Made by a program: the position numbers and the translations under genes. The notes beneath the pieces are model-generated. The model did no database searches and was not told where the DNA came from. It was given only the letters and a program-made list of their open reading frames with translations. This document shows, piece after piece, positions 7,914-17,919 of a stretch of DNA of 64,000 nucleotides (its first letter is position 1; every line of letters begins with the position of its first letter). This stretch comes from CAYNJY01 sp964397755 (GTDB lineage: Bacteria > Patescibacteriota > Microgenomatia > UBA10105 > UBA927). Where the stretch lies: assembly GCA_964397755.1 (NCBI GenBank), contig CAYNJY010000003.1:1-64000 (forward strand), given 5' to 3'.

Positions 7914-10900
7914 ATGGCGGCTGCAACTCCCACCCAAAGGCTTTACTGGGGAAAAGAGTATACCGACCTTCCCCAACTCGATCTGACGCTGGTGCAGCGC
8001 GAGAGCTACCAGTGGTTTCTCGAACACGCAATCCGTGAACTCCTTTCTGAGATTACCCCCGTCACAGACTTTACCGGAAAAAACTGGGAGCTCATCTTCG
8101 GCGATTACTACTTCGGCAGACCACGGCTCACGCCAGCGCTGGCTCAGGAGAAAGGGCTCACGTTCGACATGTCGCTCAAGGTGAAAGCAACGCTCACGAA
8201 CAAACAATCCGGCCACCAAATCACCCAAGGGGTCTTCCTCGGAGACATCCCAGCGATGACCCAGTACGGCACCTTTATTATTAATGGCATAGAGCGTTGT
8301 GTCGTCAACCAGCTTGTCCGCTCACCAGGGATCTACTTTACCGCAGAAGTAGACCCGTCAACCGGTCGGACGCTTTTTAGCGCGGAAATTCGCCCGCTCC
8401 ACGGCAGCTGGCTTGAGGTTTTCTCCACCCGCAGCGACGTGCTCATGGTTCGTATCGACCGGAGACGAAAGTTCATCGCGACGACATTTTTGCGTGCGAT
8501 CGGCCTGTCGACCAACGATGAGATCACCGTGGCACTCGGCGATGCCGATAAAAACCCGGACCACCGGTACCTTGAGGCGACGTTTGCTAAAGATACAACG
8601 ACGAATCAGACAGAGGCGGTTCTTGAGTTGTATCGAAAGCTTCGACCCGGAGAGCCAATTGTTCTTGAAAACGCGCAGGAACTCCTCCGGAGCATGTTTT
8701 TTGATTACCGTAGATATTCGCTGGAGCGAGTCGGGCGTTACAAGATGAACAAGAAACTCGGCATCACCGTGCCCAACGACAAGAGCCACTGGACACTCAC
8801 ACGCGAGGACATTATCGGCGGCCTTCGGTACCTTATGAAGCTTACGAGTGGCGTTGGTGACGTTGATGATATCGATCATCTGGGGAATCGAAGAGTACGG
8901 CGTGTGGGGGAGCTCGTTGCGACTAACGCCTTTCGTGTTGGGGTACTAAGGCTCGAGCGCAGCATCCGGGAAAAAATGAGTATTGCCGGTCCGACTGCTG
9001 AAGATCTGACGCCGACGCATCTTGTCAATGCGCGTCCTATCATTGCGGCGATCAACGACTTTTTCCGGACAAGCCAGCTCTCAACCATTCTTGACCAAAC
9101 GAATCCCCTTGCAGAAATCGATAACCTCCGCAGACTTACCGTCATGGGAACAGGCGGGATAAGCCGCGAGCGTGCAAGCTTCAGTATCCGAGACATCAAC
9201 GCGTCCCAGTACGGCAGAATTGATCCGGTCCGTTCGCCAGAAGGCCCCAACATTGGCCTTGTTACATATATGTCACTTTACACACGGATTAACGAGTATG
9301 GGTTTCTCGAATCTCCGTACCGAAAGGTGGAGAAAGTGACGCGGGGTGAGAGCGTTCGTATGCGCGTCACCAACGAGATTGTGTATCTGGATGCAAGCGA
9401 TGAAATGTATCACTACATTACGCACGCAGGAGTCACCATAGGCGCAGACGGCTACATTAAAGATAAGCGGGTTCCCGTGCGCTTTAAAGGCGATTTTTTA
9501 GAGGCGGATGCGACGGTTGTTGACTACGTTGATGTGGTCCCGCGGGAAGTTGTTGGAGGCCCGGCATCGCTCATTCCGTTCCTTGCACATGATGAAGCAA
9601 ACCGGGCGCTCATGGGCACGCACATGCAGTGTCAGGCAGTTCCGCTCCTTCGCCCTGCAAGTCCAATTGTCGGAACCGGGATGGAAGAAGCAATCGCAGG
9701 AGCGATGGGACGGGTCATCCGCGCGCCGTCCGACGGAGTCGTCACGTACGCAGATGCGGGAACGGTGGTTTTTGATGGGAAAGACGGGACGCAGACGTGG
9801 AATCTTGAGAAATTTAAACGCTCCGCACAGTCTACATGCTACAACCAACGCGTCCTGGTCAAGACTGGTGATCGCGTGAAGGAGGGCGATGTGATCGTTG
9901 AAGGCCCGGCGATGGAAGGATCAGAACTTGCACTTGGATCAAACGTCGTAATTGCGTACATGAGTTACGAAGGACTGGGGTATGAAGACGCGATCGTCAT
10001 CTCAGACCGACTCGTACGAGAAGATGTTCTCACATCAGTTCACATCGAGGAGTACGAGTGCAGCGTGGTGGATACCAAGCTCGGGCCGGAGGAGACGACA
10101 CGCGACATCCCCAATGTCGGTGAGGAAGCGCTTCGTAATCTCGATGAGAACGGCATCGTTGTCGTTGGTGCTGAGGTTGACCCGAATGATATTTTGGTCG
10201 GGAAGATCGCACCCAAAGGGGAAACAGAGCTGACTGCTGAGGAGCGACTCCTACGCGCGATATTTGGCGAGAAAGCCCGTGAAGTACGAGATACGTCGCT
10301 TCGCGTTTCGCACGGCGAGCGGGGGACGGTGACTGAGGTCAAGATTCTGGATAAAGAGAAGGGGGATGAACTCGAGCCGGGAACGAACCGCAAGATTGTT
10401 GTAAAGGTTGCGCAGATGCGCAAGATTGTTGTTGGAGACAAGCTGGCTGGTCGCCACGGCAACAAGGGGGTAATTAGCAAAATCGTGCCTGTCTCAGACA
10501 TGCCGCACCTTCCAGATGGCACAGTCGTTGATGTCATTATTTCACCGTTGTCGGTTCTTTCGCGTATGAACTTGGGGCAGCTCCTTGAGGCGCATTTAGG
10601 GCTTGCAATGGAAAAGCTCAATGCCAAAGTGGCACTGCCGGTTTTTGAACATGTGCCCGAAGATCACATAATTGAAAATATGCGAAGAGCAGGCGTCCCG
10701 GTCTCCGGAAAAACACGGCTCTACGACGGTCGAACAGGCGAACCATTTGCTGAGGAGGTCGCAGTCGGTGTCGGCTACATTATGAAGCTCATTCACATGG
10801 TCGAGGACAAAACCCACGCGCGTTCAACCGGGCCGTACTCGCTCGTTACACAGCAACCGCTCGGTGGAAAAGCACAAATGGGAGGCCAACGGCTGGGAGA

Positions 10901-11288
10901 GATGGAAGTGTGGGCTCTTGAGGCTCATCGAGCGGCACACGTACTTCAGGAGATGCTGACGATAAAGTCAGACGACGTGGTAGGGCGCGCAAAAGCCTTT
11001 GAGGCAATCGTGAAAGGCACAGATATTCCGGCATCAACGGTGCCAGAGTCATTCAAGGTGCTCGTGAAGGAACTCCAGGCGTTGTGCATACACGTTACCC
11101 CCACGGGTGTTGTGACCGGAAGGTCATTCGTTATCTCTGGTACCGTCAAGGAAGAGGAAACACAGAAAGAAGCGGTTGAGCTTGCCTCGGTAAGCGGACA
11201 GACTGTTACCGACGACACAACGCTCGTTTCATCTCAAGGTGCGACTCCCCCAAGGGAGGAGAGCTCAAAGGTTTCTGTGAAAGTGTAA
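7914..11288 (+). CDS. rpoB: RNA polymerase beta subunit
   Basis: Beta subunit of RNA polymerase, 1124 residues. It carries the expected beta landmarks: the rifampicin-region block with SQYGRIDPVRSPEGPNIGL, then VVGDKLAGRHGNKGVISKI, and the C-terminal GGKAQMGGQRLGEMEVWALEA, followed by KVLVKELQALC. A Ser/Thr-rich tail of about 60 residues is probably disordered. ATG 7914 is chosen because MAAATPTQRLYWG leads into the conserved N-terminus; the frame runs upstream only into the leader hairpin. It has its own consensus promoter and leader hairpin and is followed after 3 bp by rpoC. Confidence 0.98.
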   Translation: MAAATPTQRLYWGKEYTDLPQLDLTLVQRESYQWFLEHAIRELLSEITPVTDFTGKNWELIFGDYYFGRPRLTPALAQEKGLTFDMSLKVKATLTNKQSGHQITQGVFLGDIPAMTQYGTFIINGIERCVVNQLVRSPGIYFTAEVDPSTGRTLFSAEIRPLHGSWLEVFSTRSDVLMVRIDRRRKFIATTFLRAIGLSTNDEITVALGDADKNPDHRYLEATFAKDTTTNQTEAVLELYRKLRPGEPIVLENAQELLRSMFFDYRRYSLERVGRYKMNKKLGITVPNDKSHWTLTREDIIGGLRYLMKLTSGVGDVDDIDHLGNRRVRRVGELVATNAFRVGVLRLERSIREKMSIAGPTAEDLTPTHLVNARPIIAAINDFFRTSQLSTILDQTNPLAEIDNLRRLTVMGTGGISRERASFSIRDINASQYGRIDPVRSPEGPNIGLVTYMSLYTRINEYGFLESPYRKVEKVTRGESVRMRVTNEIVYLDASDEMYHYITHAGVTIGADGYIKDKRVPVRFKGDFLEADATVVDYVDVVPREVVGGPASLIPFLAHDEANRALMGTHMQCQAVPLLRPASPIVGTGMEEAIAGAMGRVIRAPSDGVVTYADAGTVVFDGKDGTQTWNLEKFKRSAQSTCYNQRVLVKTGDRVKEGDVIVEGPAMEGSELALGSNVVIAYMSYEGLGYEDAIVISDRLVREDVLTSVHIEEYECSVVDTKLGPEETTRDIPNVGEEALRNLDENGIVVVGAEVDPNDILVGKIAPKGETELTAEERLLRAIFGEKAREVRDTSLRVSHGERGTVTEVKILDKEKGDELEPGTNRKIVVKVAQMRKIVVGDKLAGRHGNKGVISKIVPVSDMPHLPDGTVVDVIISPLSVLSRMNLGQLLEAHLGLAMEKLNAKVALPVFEHVPEDHIIENMRRAGVPVSGKTRLYDGRTGEPFAEEVAVGVGYIMKLIHMVEDKTHARSTGPYSLVTQQPLGGKAQMGGQRLGEMEVWALEAHRAAHVLQEMLTIKSDDVVGRAKAFEAIVKGTDIPASTVPESFKVLVKELQALCIHVTPTGVVTGRSFVISGTVKEEETQKEAVELASVSGQTVTDDTTLVSSQGATPPREESSKVSVKV

Positions 11289-11291
11289 GTT

Positions 11292-14200
11292 ATGGATAGG
11301 AAAGGGAATTTTGTCAACATCGTAGACTTTTCAGGTTTGAAAGTGACCCTTGCTTCCCCGGAGGAAGTCAGAGGGTGGTCGTACGGTGAGGTTACGAAAC
11401 CTGAAACCGTAAACTACCGCACGCTGAGACCCGAGAAAGACGGCTTGTTTGACGAACGTATTTTTGGGCCAACCAAGGACTGGGAGTGTTACTGCGGTAA
11501 ATACAAGCGAATCCGCTACCGTGGCATTATCTGCGATAAATGTGGCGTTGAGGTAACCCAGAGCAAAGTTCGTCGGGAACGTATGGCGCACATTTCTCTT
11601 GCCGCGCCGATCGCGCACGTGTGGTTCTTCAAAGGTGCACCGAGCAAGTTGTCACTCCTTCTTGATATGAGCCCTCGCGCTCTGGAGGGTGTTGTTTATT
11701 TTGCACAGTATCTCGTCACGGCAGTGAACGAAGAAGAAAAGAAAGCGGTTCTAAGAAGGCTCGGGAAAGATCACGAAGAGCGCATGGAGGAGGTTGAGAA
11801 GCGCTATGCTCTGGAGCGGGAAAAGAAGAAGAAAGAGCTCAGGCGGGGAAAAGAAGACGTGGAAAAGCGCATTACTGGATCCGAAGCACAGGAGCTTGCA
11901 GTCTCTGAGCTTACCCTCCGGGAAAGGCAGGAGCTCGCTGTCCTTGACGAGCAGTTCGCGAAGGAGAAAGAGAAAGTCGGTGAGATTATTAATCAACTTT
12001 TGACCATTGTTCGCAGTATCAAATCACTCACGTCGATTTCCGAAGATGAATATTTGCGGCTTTTAGAGTACAACGCAGCATCGTGTTTTGAGGTCGGTAT
12101 GGGAGCCGAGGCAATTCTTCGGGTGATAAAGACGCTTGATCTTGATAAGCTCGCCGCAAAACTTCGCGAAGAGATTCAGAATTCGTCAGGGCAGCGCCAC
12201 ATAAAGGCGACGAAGCGCCTTCGGGTGGTTGACGGCATGCGCAAAGCTGCTATACGGCCCGAGTGGACTATACTCTCCATGCTCCCCGTCATCCCCCCAG
12301 ATCTGCGCCCGATGGTACAGCTCACCGGTGGTCGATTTGCAACCAGCGACCTGAATGATTTGTATCGCCGGGCGATCAACAGGAATAACAGACTCAAGCA
12401 CCTCATGGATCTTGGAGCGCCAGAGATTATCCTTCGCAACGAGAAACGAATGCTCCAAGAGGCTGTTGACTCGCTCATAGACGCGACGCAGCGACCGAGT
12501 TCCCGTACGGTTATTCAGCCTCTTCGCTCGCTTTCGGACATGCTTCGCGGCAAACAAGGCCGGTTCCGACAGAATTTACTGGGGAAGCGCGTCGATTACT
12601 CTGGTCGCTCCGTCATTGTGGTTGGTCCAGAACTGAAGCTTACTCAGTGTGGCCTACCGAAGGAAATGGCGCTTGAGATGTTTAAGCCGTTTGTGCTGCG
12701 CGAACTTATCGTTCGAGGTATCGCTCCAAACGTGAAGAATGCAAAGAACGTCCTTGAACGAAGAACGCCGGAGGTCTTTGATATTCTCGAGGAAATTACG
12801 AAGAACCACCCTGTGCTTCTCAATCGTGCGCCGACCTTGCACCGGCTCGGTATCCAGGCGTTTTACCCGGTGCTTATAGAAGGATCGGCCATCCGGATCC
12901 ATCCGTGCGTGTGCGCAGGGTACAACGCTGATTTTGATGGAGATCAGATGGCGGTCCATATTCCGCTGTCCAAAGAAGGACAGCGGGAAGCAGAAACTCT
13001 CATGACTCCCACACACAACCTTCTCAAGCCTGCGGACGGATCGCCGATTACCGTGCCGAATAAGGAGATGGTGGTTGGCTGCTATTATCTAACGACCATC
13101 GATCCAGCCAGCGAAAATATTCCCGAGAAGGATCTGTCTGTGTACGGAGATCCCAGCGATGCGGTGTATGCGCATCAGACAGGGGCGTTACCGCTCAGGC
13201 ATCCAATTCGTCTTCGGAGGGAGGGAGGATTCCTTACGACTTCGGTCGGGAGGATTCTCTTTAATGAAATCCTGCCAGAAGAGCTTCGCTACATGAATAT
13301 ACCGGTGAAAGCAGCAACAGTCAAAAATATCGTGACACAGGCGCTTTCAGTTTTGAGTAAAGAAGCGGTCGTGCGCCTTATTGACGCGATTAAAGATATC
13401 GGGTTTTGGGGAGCAACACAGTGTGGCGGGCTTTCCGTATCGGTATTTGACTGTCAATCAGTTGCAGAGAAAGATGAGATGATTGCCCAGGCGGAGAAAA
13501 AAGTTGCAGAGATTGACCAGAATTATCAGCAAGGACTCATCACACTTGAAGAGAAAAAGCGACTTTCAAACGAAATCTGGATTGAGGTGACGGAGCGAGT
13601 TGCAGACCTGACGTGGCAAAGACTCGCGCAAAACAATCCAGTGAAAATGATCATCGACTCGGGTGGCGCCCGTGCAAGCAAGGATCAACTCAAGCAGCTA
13701 TGTGCTATTAAAGGACTCGTGGTTGATCCGCTTGGGAAGATTGTTGAGCTTCCAACGAAGAGCAATTATCGGGAAGGCTTATCGATATTTGAGTATGTCA
13801 CGAGTACGAGAGGATCGAGAAAAGGCTTAACAGACTCAGCCTTGAAGACAGCAGATGCAGGGTACCTGACGCGCCGGCTTGTTGATGTCTCCCATGACTC
13901 TATTATTCGAACCGAAGATTGCGGGACAGAAGAAGGATGGGAAGTACGGAGAGATGAAGACCGACAAACTCCATTTGCTACGCGTGTCGTCGGTAGGCAC
14001 CTCGCCGCAGACGTCGTTCTGCCAGGTAGTAAAAAGGCACGCATTCTGAAGGGTGAGCTATTGACCGAAGCTCACGGTACGCTTTTTGACGAACATAATG
14101 TCGAATCGCTGACCGTACGCTCACCCATCACCTGCCAGGCAAAGATTGGGTTGTGCGTAACCTGTTATGGCCGTGATTTCACAACGAGCCAGCTTGTTGA

Positions 14201-15017
14201 GATGGGAACGCCAGTAGGTGTCATTGCTGCGCAATCAATCGGAGAACCAGGGACACAGCTCACCATGCGGGTAAAGCACGCGGGAGGTATCGTCGGGCTT
14301 GACGTGACGCAAGGATTGCCCCGCGTCGAAGAGCTTTTTGAGGCGCGGACCCCGCGGACGCTCTCTCCAATCACCGAAATTGCTGGAAACATTGAAGTTG
14401 CTGAGACAGAAGAAGGGTATAAGGTGCGCGTACGGAACACGACGCTCAAGCCGCCAGAGGAGCGAGAGTACCTAGTCCCGGTCACCAGCGAACTCCGGGT
14501 CAAAGATGGCGATTTAGTAGGCGCTGGTGACCAGCTTGCCAACGGCTATTTGGATCTCAAAGAGGTCCTCCGGGTCCGTGGGCTTCGTGGCACACAAAAA
14601 TATCTTATTAACGAAATTCAAAAAGTCTATGAGTCGCAGGGGATCGGGATTGGCGACAAACACTTTGAAGTGATCGTTCGCAAGATGAGCGACAAAGTGC
14701 GGGCCGACACGAGCGGAGATACCATGCTTCTGCCTGGCGAGCTCGTCGATCGTATACGTTTCCAAGAGGAGAATAGTAGGGTGCTTTCTGAGGGAGGGGA
14801 ACCAGCGACCGCACAGATTATCATGCTCGGTATCACTCGCGCGTCGCTCTACACGGAGTCTTGGTTATCAGCGGCATCGTTCCAGGAGACCACCAATATC
14901 CTCACCGACGCCGCGCTTGCAGGGAAAGAGGATAAGTTGCTGGGGCTCAAGGAAAACGTTATAATCGGTCGGCTCATTCCCGTGACGCCGGAACGGGCAC
15001 AGGAACAGAATCAATAA
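11292..15017 (+). CDS. rpoC: RNA polymerase beta' subunit
   Basis: Catalytic beta' subunit, 1241 residues. The active-site Mg-binding loop is NADFDGDQMAVH. The N-terminal zinc site is CYCGKYKR...CDKCGVE, and the second zinc cluster uses DCGTEEG and CQAKIGLCVTCYG. A charged, probably coiled-coil insert lies near residues 150-230 (EKEKVGEI region), as in other bacterial beta' subunits. It starts 3 bp after rpoB, so translation is coupled, and rpsL follows 8 bp later. Confidence 0.98.
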   Translation: MDRKGNFVNIVDFSGLKVTLASPEEVRGWSYGEVTKPETVNYRTLRPEKDGLFDERIFGPTKDWECYCGKYKRIRYRGIICDKCGVEVTQSKVRRERMAHISLAAPIAHVWFFKGAPSKLSLLLDMSPRALEGVVYFAQYLVTAVNEEEKKAVLRRLGKDHEERMEEVEKRYALEREKKKKELRRGKEDVEKRITGSEAQELAVSELTLRERQELAVLDEQFAKEKEKVGEIINQLLTIVRSIKSLTSISEDEYLRLLEYNAASCFEVGMGAEAILRVIKTLDLDKLAAKLREEIQNSSGQRHIKATKRLRVVDGMRKAAIRPEWTILSMLPVIPPDLRPMVQLTGGRFATSDLNDLYRRAINRNNRLKHLMDLGAPEIILRNEKRMLQEAVDSLIDATQRPSSRTVIQPLRSLSDMLRGKQGRFRQNLLGKRVDYSGRSVIVVGPELKLTQCGLPKEMALEMFKPFVLRELIVRGIAPNVKNAKNVLERRTPEVFDILEEITKNHPVLLNRAPTLHRLGIQAFYPVLIEGSAIRIHPCVCAGYNADFDGDQMAVHIPLSKEGQREAETLMTPTHNLLKPADGSPITVPNKEMVVGCYYLTTIDPASENIPEKDLSVYGDPSDAVYAHQTGALPLRHPIRLRREGGFLTTSVGRILFNEILPEELRYMNIPVKAATVKNIVTQALSVLSKEAVVRLIDAIKDIGFWGATQCGGLSVSVFDCQSVAEKDEMIAQAEKKVAEIDQNYQQGLITLEEKKRLSNEIWIEVTERVADLTWQRLAQNNPVKMIIDSGGARASKDQLKQLCAIKGLVVDPLGKIVELPTKSNYREGLSIFEYVTSTRGSRKGLTDSALKTADAGYLTRRLVDVSHDSIIRTEDCGTEEGWEVRRDEDRQTPFATRVVGRHLAADVVLPGSKKARILKGELLTEAHGTLFDEHNVESLTVRSPITCQAKIGLCVTCYGRDFTTSQLVEMGTPVGVIAAQSIGEPGTQLTMRVKHAGGIVGLDVTQGLPRVEELFEARTPRTLSPITEIAGNIEVAETEEGYKVRVRNTTLKPPEEREYLVPVTSELRVKDGDLVGAGDQLANGYLDLKEVLRVRGLRGTQKYLINEIQKVYESQGIGIGDKHFEVIVRKMSDKVRADTSGDTMLLPGELVDRIRFQEENSRVLSEGGEPATAQIIMLGITRASLYTESWLSAASFQETTNILTDAALAGKEDKLLGLKENVIIGRLIPVTPERAQEQNQ

Positions 15018-15025
15018 ACAAGGGT

Positions 15026-15460
15026 ATGCCAACAATTAATCAACTTATCAGATACGGACGGCGTCGAAAATCTAAAAAGGTGAAAGCAACCGCACTTCGG
15101 AAGTTTTTTAACGCCAAGAATCAGGTCACCAAGCAGATACCGGCGCCGTTCAAGCGCGGCGTTGTTACCTTGGTAAAAACGATGACTCCCAAAAAGCCAA
15201 ACTCTGCGCTTCGAAAAGTAGCACGCGTTCGGCTCTCGAATAAACAGGAAGTTACCGCCTACATTCCGGGTATCGGCCATGAACTAACAGAACACGCAAT
15301 TGTCCTCATACGCGGGGGTCGCGTGCCGGACCTTCCAGGCGTCAAGTACCATATCGTCCGCGGGAAATACGACATGACCGGTGTCGCAAACCGCAAGAAG
15401 GGCCGGAGCCGCTACGGCGCGAAAAGAAGCGGCGGCCCAGCGGTGGCAGCCCCGAGTTAA
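15026..15460 (+). CDS. rpsL: Ribosomal protein S12
   Basis: 144 residues of the 30S decoding-centre protein. It contains the conserved TPKKPNSALRK block and GGRVPDLPGVKYH, including the Asp that RimO modifies in other bacteria. The N-terminal MPTINQLIR is canonical. The stretch just before the PKKPNSALRK loop (NQVTKQIPAPFKRG) departs from the usual sequence but keeps its length. The C-terminus carries a basic tail (KKGRSRYGAKR). It is encoded directly after rpoC and 7 bp before rpsG. Confidence 0.97.
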   Translation: MPTINQLIRYGRRRKSKKVKATALRKFFNAKNQVTKQIPAPFKRGVVTLVKTMTPKKPNSALRKVARVRLSNKQEVTAYIPGIGHELTEHAIVLIRGGRVPDLPGVKYHIVRGKYDMTGVANRKKGRSRYGAKRSGGPAVAAPS

Positions 15461-15467
15461 GTTTTTT

Positions 15468-15941
15468 ATGCGAGGAAAGCGAGTAACTAAGCGTCTCCTT
15501 CCGCCGGATCCCGTCTATGGGAACCGGCTTCTTACCCGGTTTATGAACCGGGTTATGGTAAGCGGCAAGAAGCGAATTGCGGAAGCACTGGTCTACCGAG
15601 CGCTTGATCTTGTGAAGGACAAGGGGCATGACCCGATGAAGGTATTTGAAACTGCCATTGCCAACGTTGGGCCGAAGATGGAAGTGCGACCGCGAAGAGT
15701 CGGCGGCGCGTCCTACCAAGTACCCGTCGAAGTTCGCGGAGACCGCAGGACGGCACTTGCGATTCGGTGGATCGTAGCGTTTGCAAAACGGCGGTCAAAC
15801 CGGGAGTATAAAACCTACGCAGACAAGCTTGCCGCGGAGTTTTTGGACGCTGCGGGAGGTCAGGGAGAGGCGATCAAAAAGCGCGACACCGCCCACCGCA
15901 TGGCCGAGGCAAATAGAGCTTTTGCGCACTTTAAATGGTAA
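15468..15941 (+). CDS. rpsG: Ribosomal protein S7
   Basis: 157 residues of the primary 30S head-binding protein. Landmarks are MRGKRVTKR, the FMNRVMVSGKK helix, VRPRRVGGASYQVPVEV and the C-terminal HRMAEANRAFAHFKW. ATG 15468 gives the normal S7 N-terminus. The frame extends upstream into rpsL, but those codons do not look like S7. The stop overlaps the start of the downstream glycosylase. In many bacteria fusA and tuf follow; here they come only after an interruption of about 6.5 kb. Confidence 0.97.
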   Translation: MRGKRVTKRLLPPDPVYGNRLLTRFMNRVMVSGKKRIAEALVYRALDLVKDKGHDPMKVFETAIANVGPKMEVRPRRVGGASYQVPVEVRGDRRTALAIRWIVAFAKRRSNREYKTYADKLAAEFLDAAGGQGEAIKKRDTAHRMAEANRAFAHFKW

Positions 15942-16537
15942 GGAAATACGTTGTCTCACACTTCAAACGCGTTGACCCCGTTCTCCACCGAGTGCTGACG
16001 AAGATGCCTCCGTTTACTGTAACGTCAGCGAGGGATCCGTTTTCGGACCTTATCGAATCAGTTATCTGTCAGCAACTGTCGGAGAAGGCGGGAGCGACGA
16101 TATGTGGAAGGTTGAAGGCACTATTTCCAAGGGGAAAGATTACAGCAAAAAGTCTCCTTGCGATGCCAGATAAAAGAATCAGGGAGGTTGGACCTTCGTG
16201 GTCGAAAGTCTCCTATATCAAAAACATAGCCCGCGCAGTGAACTCAGGGAATCTTGATTTAATAAGACTTGACAGGCTTTCCGATGAGGAAGTCATCGAG
16301 GAGCTAGTGATAATTAAAGGCATCGGCCGTTGGACAGCGGAGATGTTCCTCATGTTCTCTCTGGGGCGCGAAGACGTGTTCTCGTATGGAGACTTGGGAC
16401 TCCGACGGGCGATCCAGAAACTCTATACGTTTCGGAAAGAACCAACAACGAAACAGATGGAGAAACTAGCTAATCGCTGGAAACCCTACCGGACCTGGGC
16501 CGCGCGTATTCTCTGGCAGAGTTTGGATCTTGAGTAA
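15935..16537 (+). CDS. DNA-3-methyladenine glycosylase II-like (HhH-GPD)
   Basis: A base-excision repair glycosylase of the AlkA/HhH-GPD type that removes alkylated bases. The 200 residues contain the helix-hairpin-helix LVIIKGIGRWTAEM and the catalytic Asp in SYGDLGLRRAIQ about 20 residues later. It lacks the N-terminal TBP-like domain of E. coli AlkA and resembles the compact archaeal/CPR form. There is no 4Fe-4S cysteine cluster, so it is not an EndoIII. It overlaps rpsG by 7 bp, so it is probably co-transcribed with the ribosomal genes. Confidence 0.85.
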   Translation: MVRKYVVSHFKRVDPVLHRVLTKMPPFTVTSARDPFSDLIESVICQQLSEKAGATICGRLKALFPRGKITAKSLLAMPDKRIREVGPSWSKVSYIKNIARAVNSGNLDLIRLDRLSDEEVIEELVIIKGIGRWTAEMFLMFSLGREDVFSYGDLGLRRAIQKLYTFRKEPTTKQMEKLANRWKPYRTWAARILWQSLDLE

Positions 16538-16549
16538 ACTTCCTCCTAC

Positions 16550-16578
16550 TTGACCCAGGCTGGTCCGTCGGGCATTAT
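16550..16578 (+). promoter_or_regulatory. Promoter of the first beta-propeller dehydrogenase gene
   Basis: TTGACC (16550-16555), a 17-bp spacer and CATTAT (16573-16578). The ATG at 16585 lies 6 bp after the -10, so the transcript would be leaderless. Confidence 0.5.
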
Positions 16579-16584
16579 TGGGGT

Positions 16585-17865
16585 ATGCGAAAGCGTCTCC
16601 TCTGGATTGGTCTTCTCCTCGTTCTCATCGGTGCAGTAAGGGTTCGATCACTCGTCATGCGTCCGGTTCTTCTTCCACCGATGCAGCCGACCCTCGGGCC
16701 ATCGTATCAGGCGGTAAGCCCGTACGTGGCCATAGTACATGTGTTTGACGACAGTATGTCTCAGGTATCGCACATTGAGATAACACCGGACGGGCAGTAC
16801 ATGCTGGTTGGGACTTTGCCGGGGACCGTCTGGATCTACCATAAGGTTGATGGCATGTTTCGTCGCCAGAATGATCCGTTCTTTGTGGTAAAAACGTCTC
16901 AGCCCGGCTGGCCGCCGCAGGAAGCTGGGCTCACCGGTATAGCACTCGGCGCGGATTTTGAGAAAAGCGCTGACGTATTTCTCCTCTACTCCTTTGCCAA
17001 AGAGAAACGAAGTTTCCGAAACCGAGTGCTGCGCGTGACGTTCACCAAGCGCGGCAAGAAAGTCGTCGGCAGGAACCCGGTTGAGATTTTTGAGGCAAAT
17101 ACTCCCGGGACAGGCTCGCATCAGATACAAAAAGGGGTCGGGGTGATGGTCGCTGGTAAGCCGCACCTCCTTTTTAATCTTGGCGAAGGGTTTGTGGCTG
17201 AACGCGCACTTAATCCCAAAGAAGAAGCGGGCAAAGTTATGCTTATACAACGAGACGGAAGTACTCCGGTTGGTACGCGGCCGTTTCCGGAGTCTCCCAA
17301 GGTGCAGGCCATCGGAGTTCGGAATCCGCCGGCGATTGCGAGGAATCCGGTGAACGGAAAAATCACGATCGGCGATACCGGTCCGAGCAACTTCGATCGG
17401 TTTCTCTACGGGGCGTTGTTTGATGAGAGTGGCCAGAACGATCAAAAGATTTCGTTTAACTGGAATGGAACAGAAGAGAGCCTCAAGCTCGCTGCGCCAG
17501 ATTTGTATGACAGCGCAAACGCCGACATGGTGCTCTATCGGTGGGCTCCCACAGAAATGGTGGTCAACATCGCCTTCTACGAAAACGAGAAACTACCGAA
17601 GTTGCCGGAAAGTCAACAGTACGTTCTCATCGCGCTGTTTGGAAAAACGGGTGAGCCCGGGAACGAACCGGGGAAAAAGATCATGCTCGGCATCCTCACC
17701 CACGGTCGGAACACGACGCTTGCCCTTACCCCGCTTATCGTGCGCTCGCCGGATGTGGAAGGGAAGCTCGGCCATCCCCTCGGTCTTGCCGTCGATCCGA
17801 CGACAAAAGAGATGTACTTTGGAGACATTCTGGAGGGAAGGATATACAGGGTGGTTGTTCAATGA
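16585..17865 (+). CDS. Membrane-anchored PQQ-type glucose/sorbosone dehydrogenase-like protein
   Basis: A 426-residue beta-propeller of the soluble PQQ sugar dehydrogenase (GSDH) superfamily with an N-terminal anchor (about residues 4-22). Family segments are ITPDGQYMLVGTLPGTVWIY, GLTGIALGADF, GVRNPPAIARNPVNGKI and GHPLGLAVDPTTKEMYFGD. The cofactor and catalytic positions are degenerate compared with its neighbour at 18940: the usual NH...FGPDG block reads SHQIQKGVGVMV. Enzyme activity is therefore uncertain, and a binding-only propeller is possible. It is predicted to face outside. A cupredoxin gene, a possible electron carrier, follows after 54 bp. Confidence 0.72.
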   Translation: MRKRLLWIGLLLVLIGAVRVRSLVMRPVLLPPMQPTLGPSYQAVSPYVAIVHVFDDSMSQVSHIEITPDGQYMLVGTLPGTVWIYHKVDGMFRRQNDPFFVVKTSQPGWPPQEAGLTGIALGADFEKSADVFLLYSFAKEKRSFRNRVLRVTFTKRGKKVVGRNPVEIFEANTPGTGSHQIQKGVGVMVAGKPHLLFNLGEGFVAERALNPKEEAGKVMLIQRDGSTPVGTRPFPESPKVQAIGVRNPPAIARNPVNGKITIGDTGPSNFDRFLYGALFDESGQNDQKISFNWNGTEESLKLAAPDLYDSANADMVLYRWAPTEMVVNIAFYENEKLPKLPESQQYVLIALFGKTGEPGNEPGKKIMLGILTHGRNTTLALTPLIVRSPDVEGKLGHPLGLAVDPTTKEMYFGDILEGRIYRVVVQ

Positions 17866-17919
17866 GTATCCGCCATTAGGCGTATCGAAAACTGTTTCTA
17901 GCAAAGGAGGTGAGAGAGG